A DNA stretch of 64,000 nt from Anaspis maculata (lineage: Eukaryota > Arthropoda > Insecta > Coleoptera > Scraptiidae): assembly GCA_949128115.1 (NCBI GenBank), contig OX421965.1, positions 47,855,257-47,919,256 of the forward strand, in the 5' to 3' direction. The translations under genes were made by a program, and so were the position numbers. Positions 1-10,900 of the stretch are shown in pieces. The notes below the pieces were generated by a model. It ran no database searches and was not told the origin of the DNA. It was given only the letters and a program-made list of their open reading frames with translations. How positions within the stretch are numbered: the first letter of the stretch is position 1; every line of letters begins with the position of its first letter.

Positions 1-96
1 TACAATTTGTTTTTTTTTCATCAGATTTGAAGCAACCAGTTCATGATGATTAACAATGATATCATTGTGGGTATAAGGTACAAATAGGTACCTATA

Positions 97-345
97 CTGG
101 GTGATCATTTGAAAACTATCCACCTGCAATAACTCCTGATTCCTAGTAAATATTTCTTCGACCAAAGACTTTCAAGATTTTCATATCGAGGCGGACATCT
201 AAAACATATATTGACAAATTTCTATTTTCAGCTTCCTCGCCCCCACTCACCCCAACTTTGAAATTTCAAATAACATTACCCATCTTGCAAAACATCAAAA
301 TAATTGAAGAGAAATTAGTTTTCTTTCTGAAAAACTCGATATTCG
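97..345. repeat. Single arm of CCGGGTGATC foldback family
   Basis: The sequence starts with a CTGGGTGATCATTTGAAAAC end and then follows, base for base with scattered mismatches, the left arm of the complete foldback element at 6802-7889. No opposite arm is visible nearby, so this is a truncated or solo arm. TA precedes the end, as in the complete copy. Confidence 0.7.
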
Positions 346-1908
346 TGTTCAGGAGGTCAAAATTCGTAAGAAAACATATCCAACATGCCTGTTTGATATG
401 TTTATACGTGTTTATATGATATGTTTTACAAAAATTCAGGTCCTGTCAAAAATCGTCGCCGTCTTTTTTTCTGAGTGGGAAATGTTGACGCATCCTTGGC
501 GAAAATTGATCACCTTGGTATAAGTAGCCATCATACCAAAGGGCAGTCCGTCTAATTCATTTGCGGTATTTTGCCATTTTATGTCGCGTACCACACCGAC
601 TATTATGCCTATGTCATTTTACCCACAAGTGAGCCTAAAATGACACAGTGAGGCTAATTTATAGAATTGGCTTTTTTATGATTGAAACAGTATTCGATGG
701 AGTTTTTGTCCTGTGGTATTTATGTGTTGATCTTTTAACTGACAGATGTAACCAAAAACTTGGCTGTATTTGGATTTTCAAATTTTTTGTGAACGAAAAT
801 GCTTAGGGTATGTCATTTTAGGCAGATCTTCCCTACGCTTCCCAAAAATGTTGCCTAGAAAATTCTGCGACTTGGTTTCTCAAAACGGGACCTTGCTGAA
901 GTCAGGTCATTTTTGTACCCCTTCCATGCATTGTCACCATGTATATCATACATAAGGTCAACAATAGGGTGACCTATGATGGTACCTTTTAGTCAAAAAA
1001 TTACACTCAAGCACCACAAAAATTTACAAAATCGGCCAATGTTTTCTCGAGAAATTGTTATTTTAGTCGAAACCAAACTTAGAATAACGGGAATAGTGAG
1101 GGACTACGTCGTAACCTTTGACCCCCTCAATATCTTGAAAAGTAAACCTCAATATTTTTTTATTCTCGTATTTTTGAGTCCATGTACCGCTCTGGACTAG
1201 GAATGCGATATAGTTTTGAGACCTCCTGTATGTTCCAAAAAGTCATGTGCGATTTTTATGTAAGTATTCACTTCGAAAATATATGAATTCGGGATAAGAA
1301 TCTAAGTAATATAAAAAGTAAAGATATCTATAGATTCACCCTGTACATGGCTAGATTTTGCCCTATTGTATGAAAGTTCTTGTAATTAAATCCACTGAAA
1401 ACTGACCTTGGTAATAATTTTTCTGAATTTCAAATTCTTTCCCGTCTCGTGTGTGCCATTGTGAGTACATACTTGCGTTCCTCCGTGGCACCTTACAAAT
1501 TAGTTTGACTTTGTACGAAATTGCACTGTTATATCCAGGAAATCCAAATTTGGGCAAGTCATTGTTAGATATTTGAATATTGAAACGCATTGTTCTCGAA
1601 ACGTAGTTAAAACATGTCTATACATTTCATAAAAATTACGGATTTACGAGTGAGAACAAGAAAAAAAAATGCGTTTTTCTTTTAATTAATAGACTTCAAA
1701 TTAATGGTGTCTGCAAGAATGGCAAGGAACTCTAGCTCAAATCTGGCAGTTCTAGAAACAAAAACATTCCAGAATGAATGTACGTTTTTAGTATTCAAAA
1801 ATGCAAATTTCACCTCGGGCTCTTGCACCGATCCAAATGACAATGGTGTTCAGTTGTTTGTTACCGCTCAAGAACAGTAGTTCCCAATTGGTTCGAATAG
1901 GAGTGAAG
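346..1908. other. Intergenic, upstream of ELOVL-A; no gene seen
   Basis: Only short chance open frames occur here and none shows a recognisable domain. An end resembling the local TIRs (CACCCTGTA) occurs near 1337. The promoter of ELOVL-A should lie in the last few hundred bases, but I see no convincing TATA box or initiator. Confidence 0.5.
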
Positions 1909-4900
1909 ATGTCTTTGGTAGTGAAAAAGCTAATCCTCGGATACTCGTGGGCCTTTGGCCCAACTGGGCCGTCAGGTGAGTTTTGAGATACGCTGTGTGG
2001 AAGTTTAAAGTACTTTTTCGTTTGTTTTTTTTCAGATCCCAGAGGTGATTCGTATCCTCTGATGTCCTCGCCTATTTATCCCGCCATTATAGCTTTCGGT
2101 TATCTGTATTTAGTATTCAAAGCAGGGCCAAAGTTCATGGAGAACCGCCCTGCGTTCAATTTGGAGAAGATAATGCTGTTGTATAATGTAGTCCAGATCA
2201 TGGTGAATGCTTACATGACGTACCATGTAAGTATTTTTGATGAATAACATCGATCGAAGGCTTCTCGATTCAGTACCCCATATTTTTCACACAAAACTTA
2301 CTATGCTTCTAACTAGTCGCGATGGTAGCAATTGTTTCTTGTATAATTGTTTTATTTTTTTCTCCTATATAATGAAGAATGAAGATTTGTGCAAATGTAC
2401 TTATTTAACGTATGAGTACAATAAGCGAGGCTCACGCTTAACTACATAGGCGTCCCTCATCAAGTCATACTTATACGTCATAAGCCGTATACCTACAATG
2501 TTTTCAGCGCACTTTCCCAAAAATGGGAAAAAGGCGCTTTTAGCTTCACTTTGTCCGTCCGTCCGTACGTCCGCCCGTGCGTACGTCCGTACCCGGGATA
2601 ACTCCTCAGGGAAAAAAGATATCGATGTGGTGTAAACGCTGATCAATAGTACATCTGTCCAGGATGTCAAGTTGACTTTTGGTTTTCTGTTATTCTACCG
2701 CCATCTTTGATCCGCCATTTTGAATTTATCTAAAAGTGATCCGATTGGAATGAAATTTGCAGGCAATGTAAACCACATCAAAATCTATCCAATTTTCGAC
2801 AATTGATGCCTCGCTGCCATCTTGTATTCTCCATATTGAACATGTTCCGAAGTGATAGAACTAGGAGAATTATATGCCTCAACGAGAAGAGATATCGATG
2901 TGGTGCAAACGCCAATCGAATGCGTACGTGACCACCATATAAAGTTGACCAATGATTTTTGTCACTTGGCCGCCATCTTTGATCCGCCATTTTGAATTTC
3001 TCTGAAAGTGGTCCGATTTGAGTGAAAGGACCCCGCACGATTCTTATGGAAAATGGGTCTTGGTCAAATTCCCTAATTTTTTTATATGTTGTAGCCCAAT
3101 TTGAGACTAAGCCAAAATCCATCGTCTTCACCCAAAAAAATAGACAGTTTTTTTTCTGTAAGGGGTTGAAGATGGGTTATTTCAATGTAAAAAAATATGT
3201 TCCAACGTGAGTGAGAACATTTCAACGTCTTTTCTAACATATATGGCTCATGACGTTCCCTTTGTTCTTTTGTGAGAAAATCAACCCCCCCCCTCTCTCA
3301 CCCCTAACCTCCAGTTGTATCAAATTCGAAATTACGTTCGAAAGTCATGCAGATAGTTCTATTTTGCCGAATTATGAATTTTGGCACAAATTGTTTTTCC
3401 AACCCCCAAACAGGGGGTGAGGTTGAAAAAAAAACACCGGTCAATTGGGCTGAATTTCTGATATTGTGCTTCATCAGTTACGCTGAACAAGATTACAAAG
3501 GGAAAACTCATTCGTATGACCAGTTTCCATCCCACAGAGGGTTGAAGTTGACTATGATGAATCATAAAACATTCTCCCATGTCATGAACCAAATGAATGG
3601 AAATAGTGGACTTCCATATTATCCTGTTTCGTAAAAATGTCTATTTTTCGAAAATATTTCCCACCCCGTCCCTCATCCCCTATTTCTGTTTCTGAACATC
3701 ATATTTGATATGAATTTTCAAAATTATGATAATTTTTATATCATCCTTCAAATAGCTGCAGTAGCTGGAATAAGAGCATGACAACATATTTTGCCTTGAT
3801 TGAGCAGCTGTCGCTTCAAATGTCATTGAATTCTTCAATCTCAACTATAAATAGAGGTGTATCCGTACAAAAGAAAAAAGTTAGGAATTAGGCACAGATA
3901 GACATAAATTACCTGCTGTGAAGTTGAAACTTGATAGGAACACCAATATTTTCATTAATAATCCAGGGAAAAAATCATTGAAAAAATTTATATCCCACCC
4001 TGATGTAAGGGTGCTAACATAAGCATAATAGTGGAAGTGAATTTTGAGAGGGGATTCATTGACAATCAGATGCAGAGAATCCGACTGTAGACCTTCTCCT
4101 ACATTTTCAAGATTTATTTCGAATATGATGTTCAGAAACAGGGATAGGGGATGAGGGATGGGGTTGAAGTTATTTTTGAAGATTGGACATTCTTACGAAA
4201 CAAGATGATATGAAAGTCCCTATATTTCTATTCATTTGGTTATTGACAGGCAAAAATGTTTTATGCTTCGTTATAGTCAACTTCAACCCTCTGTGGGGTG
4301 GAAACTGGTCATACGAATGGGTTTTTTCTTGGTAATCTTGTTCAGCGTAACTGATAAAGCACAATAGACGAATCTAATTTACCTTTTCTCCTGACGCATG
4401 TGCGAAGTGTGGAGGGCTTGCCATTGGTACACTCCGGTCACGTGATAAAATTCGTGCAAATTCCGAAAATTAACACAGTAAAATTGAGTGAATACTAATT
4501 TTTGCGATTGAATCGCAAGTTTTAGCCCACTGAAAAGTATAATTGAATAATAGGGTGTGTTTCAAGTGGTTACTGCTAATGGAAATCGGCAAAAATAGTA
4601 GCGGATCCAATAAACATTGCTGTTATTGGAACTGCAGAAGTGATAGCCGCTAACCTTGCCGCTAACAATGAGCAAAACTTGTTTTATTTTGAAAGATTCC
4701 CAAAAACGTGCTTAAAATACCGTGGAGGTGATGTCCCCAAACGTCAATTTCGAGGTCAATTATAGAACTGTGCGCGATGCAACAAGTCAGAAAAATGGAT
4801 TAGGTTATGTAAACCTTTTGGTTGTGACGTGACACTCGTCGACTCCAAAGTATCGCAGTCGCAGGCATTACAAAAGACATATCGCATATTCATGTTCCCT

Positions 4901-7900
4901 GCACTTTATTCACTCCAGTGGGCCCTTACAAGAGATTCCGGACCCAGTACAAGCCATACTGTTGGTAGCACCGCTGTTGTCACGTGATAGCCGTTCGCCC
5001 GCTCGATCGTGTTGTTTTCGGTGTTTTCACACTTTTCATCTGTAAAATACTGACTTTTAGAAAAAAATATCGTTTTGTATATAGCGTTAGTATTTAAAAA
5101 TTGTATTAAATTTCATGCTCTATAAATTTAGTACACGTGAGACAATTTCTTGTATGAAAAAACTACCGATTTGGCCAATATCTCATGTAAAAATAGAAAC
5201 TTGCACGAATCGTTTGAATTGCCGCCTTTTCAGCAAACTTGCTGCTGCGCACTTTCGACCACTCCATATACTAGAATCCCCTATATCAGAGATTCAGCCG
5301 AATTGACCGATGTTTCTTTTTCAACCCCACCCCCTATTTGGGGGTTGGAGAAACAATTTGTGCCAAAATTCATAATTCGACAAAATAGACTCATCTGCAT
5401 GACTTTCAAACGTAATTTCGAATTTGATACTCACAAGTAGGGGTTGGGGGTGATTTTCTCAAAAAAGAAAGAGGGAAACGTCATCAGCCATATATGTTAG
5501 GAAGGACGTTGAAATGTTCACACTCACGTTGGAACACATTCCTTCACATTGAAATAACCCATCTACAACCCCTTATAGAAAAAAAAACTGTCCATTTTTT
5601 TTTGAGCAACGGACGATGGATTTTGGCTCGTCTCAAATTGAGCTACAACATATAAAAAAATTAGGGAATTTGACCGAGACCCATTTTCCATAAGAATCGT
5701 GCGAGGTCCAATGCAGGCGATGTGAACTTCATCAGGATACATCCAATTTTTGACAATTGATGCCCCGCCGCCATCTTGTATTCTCCATATTGAACGCATT
5801 CCAGAGTGATAGAACTAGGAGAATTATGCCTCAACGAAAAGAGATATCGATGTGGTGCAAACGGCAATCGAATGCATACGTGTACACAATATAAAGTTGA
5901 CCAACTATTTTTGTCACTTGGCCGCCATCTTTGATCCGCCATTTTGATTTTCTCAAAGTCCTAGTTCAATTTGAGTGAAATTTACAAGCCATGTGAACTC
6001 CATAAAGATACATCCAATTTTCGACAATTGATTTCCCGCCGCCATCTTGTATTCTCCATATTAAACATGTTTCAAAATGATAGAGCTAGGAGAATGATGC
6101 CTCAACGAAAAGAGATATCGATGTGGTACGTGTCCACAATATAAATTTGACCAATGATTTTGTTACTTGGCCGCCATCTTTGGTCCGCCATTTAGAATTT
6201 CTGCGAAAGTGGTCGGATTTGAGTGAAATTCACAGGCAATGTGAACTTCGTCAAAATACATTAGATTTTGGCCAAATTATGCTCTGCCGCCATATTGAAA
6301 TTTCTTATAACTTAACGATTTTCATGGAGCTTGGAACTTACCTTTGCTTCGTATGATCATTCTTATTCTCCAGCCAAATTCTAACATTTTGCCGTCATCT
6401 TGGTCGCCATATTGAAATCTCTTATAAGTGGAACGATTTTCATGAAAGTTTGGAACTTACCCTTGCCGCCATATTTAAATTTCTGCTCAAATAACGCTAG
6501 AACCCTAATTGACATTTTGCGTTCACTAATCCTTCAAAAAAGAAGTGCGCTACTGAGCCTCATGCCCATGAGGCATATTCGCTTGTTTCTTTATTTTACA
6601 GAAATTGAAGCATATTGTGCAAGTACCAAACCCCTAGAAGTGATCTTTTTTTGGCTAAGGTAAAGTTGCGGCCTCATAAAAGTTTACACCGACGGCGATC
6701 GAATGGCCATGCTAATTCAATTTTGACGTAATTTTGAATAAGCATGGCCATACGATTGTCATCGGTGTAAACTTTTATGATGCCGCAACTGTACATACAT
6801 ACCGGGTGATCATTTGAAAACTATCCACCTGCAATAACTCCCGATTTCTAGTGAAAATGTCTTCCAGCAAAAACAGGTCAATTTTTATATCGAGGAGAAC
6901 ATCTAAAATATACATTAGCGATTTTCTATCTTTAGCCCCCTCGTCCCCACCTACCCCAACTTTGAAATTTCAAATGACACTACCTATTTTGCGATACATC
7001 AAATTCAACAGAATTGAATTCTCTTTCTGAAAGAATATTTATAAAATTTTTAACCACACCCCACTTCCCCCCTAAATTCTCTGAGTGTCCAATTTAATAT
7101 TCTTGACCTCTCAATTATTTTCAATGCAGTTAACGTCATCCTGCACAGCACAGCATCGAAAGAGAACATTTTCTATGGAAAAAGTGCCACCTAAAGTCAC
7201 CCCTTTGCTCCCCCTTCAACACCTTGAAAATCTAAAATGACAATACCTACTTTGTGATACATCAAATTAAAGGGAATTGAATTTTCTCCCTGAACACAAT
7301 TTTTTCCAAATCTTTGAAACCCCCGTTTTCCTACTAAACTACTCCAAATGTCCAGTTGAATGGGGGAGGGAATAAAAAGTTCAAAAAAAATTGTTTTCAG
7401 AAAGAGAATTTAATTTCCTTTAATTCGATGTATCACAAAGTGGGTGGTATTTTGCTAAATTTTAAAGTTGAGGTGGGGGAGAGCAATGGGGTCAATTTGG
7501 GTGGCATTTTTTCCGCCAAAAATTCTCTTCTTTGAAGCTATTCAGGATGGTGCTGACCAAACTGAAGAGAATTTAGGGGTCGACAATATTAAATTGGATC
7601 CCCAAGAGAATTTTAGGGAGAAGGAGGGTAGAATTGAAATTTTTGAAAATATCTTTTTCAAAAAGAGAATTCAATTTTCTTCAATTTGATGTATCGCAAG
7701 GTAGGTAGTGTCATTTGAAATTTTATTTTTGGGATGGGGGGGTAGGGCGAGGGGGCTGAAGTTAGAAATTTGCTAATGTATGTTTCAGATGTCCCCCTCG
7801 ATATAAAAATCGACATGTTTTTGCTCGAAGAAATATCGACTAGGAATCAGGAGTTATTGCAGGTGGATAGTTTTCAAATGATCACCCGGTATAAACAGAA

Positions 7901-10900
7901 GCCTACCTAGAAAATAGTATGTGACAGATGCATAAAAAAGTGATAATAGCTGTCAAGGCATACTGAAAACAATATATTTTTATAATAGTCACCTAAAAAC
8001 CTATGAATAATAATTGTACAAGAAACTGTAGTTGCCGTGGTTATTCTCTGATCAAAATACCGAAGTTAAATGTATAGTTCAAATTGAACAGCCCTCGTTC
8101 CAGATATTCACTCACTGGTTTTCCCTAGAGATTTTCATTATTATTACAGTACTAAATTCCAGGCTTTCACGGAAATGGTCAAATTGAATTGGTTCTGCGC
8201 CCCAGTAGACTACACGATAACACCGCACAATTTGTTCGTGTATAAAGTGGTATACATGTACTTCATTACAAAGGTCATGGACCTTTTGGACACGGTAAAT
8301 AAAAGCAGGAAGTTCGTCGGCCACCCAAAAAATTTATCCTTGCCTCTTTCCAGGTGTTTATCATTATGCGGAAGAAGAGCGAACAGGCGACGTTTTTGCA
8401 CATTTACCATCACTTTGGGATGGTCATAATTGGATGGGGTGGCACCAAGTACTTCGCAGGAGGTTTTGCCGTGCACTTTGGATTCATCAACGCCTTGGTC
8501 CACACGATAATGTATTTCTATTATCTGCTAACGGTGGTAAAGCCCGAGTACAAAAAGAGCATTTGGTGGAAAAAGCACATCACAGAATTGCAATTGGTAA
8601 GAGAAAACTTTTTTAAATTAGAACTAAGTACATATACAAGTATCGAGTATACCTACTTACGAGAGATGACTAAGAGATGCTCACTATTGCTCCAATCTCA
8701 CGCAACTTATTTCTCATTTGCTTACAATTTTTGGAGTTTCACCTCAAATGGACACTTTTGTCTCATCTGAGTCTCCTTATCATCAGTGCTACTTTGCCGA
8801 TCTCTATGCTTCCTGGGCCTCAAAATCTTGGTTTTGCGATCCCGCAGATGATCCAACTTTCACCCCTCATGGAGCTTCTAGCAATTTACTACGCGTGTTA
8901 TCATGGAACCATGTGGCCCCGCAGGACACACTCTGTCGAGTGCTTGAACGTAGCCGGTGCACCACAGAGCCCAAAAGGCGTAACAGTGAACTGGTACCAT
9001 TTCGGCAAAAAATGCGGTCTCCTCTTTGTCCTCGGGATGGAGTCTACCTTGCCAATAGCTATCCTTCAATTCAAGAGTCAAGCGTTGCAAACCATTCCGA
9101 TCCGGACAAAGTTGTCAAGGTGGGCCATGGAGACTATGTGCTTCTGTATTCATCTACGGCACCGTCTTTCAATAGCTTCAGAAGACTTGAAGCTCTTCCG
9201 TGATTTGCCGAAGGTATCGGTAGGCGGCTTGAAGCTTGTCGGGTGTCGGATCAGGATGACGTATCAATTCTCAATATTGAAGCGGTGTGGTATCACGCTG
9301 GTTCTACTAGCAGGATTTTCTTTGGTAGCGAGAAGGCACTTTTTTCTGACAAGTCATGTCGCAAGTTCTGTTACCTCAGTCATCAAATATTTCTATCACT
9401 CGGCGGAGTACATTGAACTACAGCTTCTTTCAAATGCTTCTGAGAAGGACCCCCCTCCATAGCGTAAGATACTCACTACGGGTTCATTCTTACCTACTAG
9501 GGCTGTCTTCTTGTTTCATTGTCTTGTTTGTCTTATTCGCGTCATGAGTCTTACCGATATTTTGGTCTTGTCTTGTTCATGTTGAAGAATATTCCGCCGT
9601 GAGTATTCCAGTAGCAGCTGTATCGGACTCAGCAATGCCGGGGACATATCTCTAGGCGGGCCAGCACTTAGCGTTGTCTACACGATTTTCTTGGATTTGC
9701 CATCTACAGGTACAGTCTCCTACCTAGTAGATACGGCTACGTAAAGCGAGTGTCGGTTCCGCGTTGATCTCGGAGAGCTTCACCTACGAACAATAAATAC
9801 TCTGGCTCTAATATAATCAATGACACATGTGCAGTTACATCCATCGAATTTTCCATCAAGAAGGAGACCATTAGTGGGGCTCTTGAGCAATGATACGATG
9901 GAGCTCCTGGGGCGTTGAGGATCGCTCACTCAGCGCTAGCTAGAAGTAGTTTTCCTTCTTATGTTTTTCTTGACCAGCACTCTCTTTCTCCAGCCTGGAA
10001 CAGTTTGCTGAACTAGACCATTGCCTGCAGTCACTCCGACCCTCCACAGTTGAAGCAGGGCTGCGCGGTCTTCATGTGCTTGCGTGTCCTTCTAAGGCTT
10101 ATTGCGTGACACTGCGCCAAGAAAATCCACACACATTTCCTCGACTGACTGCTCAGAAATATGCTCACAATTCATCTTTGGGATGGAAGCACCTGCATGA
10201 GATTGTATCCATAGTGAAATCTCAGCACTCTAGTCAACTCAGAAAAGTCCTTAGATCTCGAAGAGCCAGGATAAATGCTGTCCTCTTCGTCACTCCATTC
10301 ATTCAATTAGACGGCAGCGTCAGACTTTCTTGTAGGTTGTCCATATTATAATTCGAGAACTTCACGCGATGGAAACCTGCTTAAGTGACCTTCATGGTAC
10401 TAGCGGCAATTCCTTGGACCGTTTTTGACCTTCCATCGGTACCATTTTTGCTTCCACCTCATCCACATTTCTGTTGAAGTAGTTCAGTTTGTTGTTCCGC
10501 AATCGTCAAAGTTTCATCCATTTCTTCTAAAAGTTCTTATACCTGTTCTAGAAGATTCTTAAATACCTCTTTGTTCTCTAGATGTTGTTCTTGTAAAAGA
10601 TATTGCTGTTCTTGTAGGAAATTTTTGAATTATTTTTCCTGCCTTTCTAGAAGATTGTTATGTTTCTTCTATACGTTTTTTGTTCTTTTTTCTTCTGATG
10701 ATCTATCCTTGTAGCAAATCTCCGCTGTTCCTGTCAAAGATTCCTAAATTCTCATTAAATACCAAGAATCTTAATAAGGTTCTTATCAATCTGTTCACGG
10801 GATAAAAAATTAGAAAGAACCCCCGCACGATTCTTATGGAAAGTTCGAGGAAAAATGGCTCCCGGTTCAATTCTCTGCATTTTTGATAATTATGTTATAG

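Larger units (their letters stand above)
2640..6480. repeat. Tandem array of ~260-bp units in ELOVL-A intron 2
   Basis: A unit containing 'CCGCCATCTTTGATCCGCC' recurs at about 2699, 2970, 5921 and 6169, and a second marker ('CGCCATCTTGTATTCTCC') at about 2812, 5768 and 6039. Once the 2682-bp insertion at 3028-5709 is removed, spacing is about 270, 270 and 250 bp, so this is one array of roughly four units. Ahead of it (2540-2600) lies a GTCCGTC-rich stretch. Degenerate 'gccatattgaaat' pieces continue to about 6480. Confidence 0.75.

Noticed and set aside
2778..3131. 117-codon minus-strand frame, repeated in similar form at 5661-5942
   Set aside because: Both lie in the ~260-bp tandem array and foldback arm; the resemblance reflects repeat copies, not a protein family.
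8677..9462. 261-codon plus-strand open frame
   Set aside because: It overlaps the minus-strand gypsy RT remnant, whose motifs are clear; the plus frame shows no domain and is a shadow.
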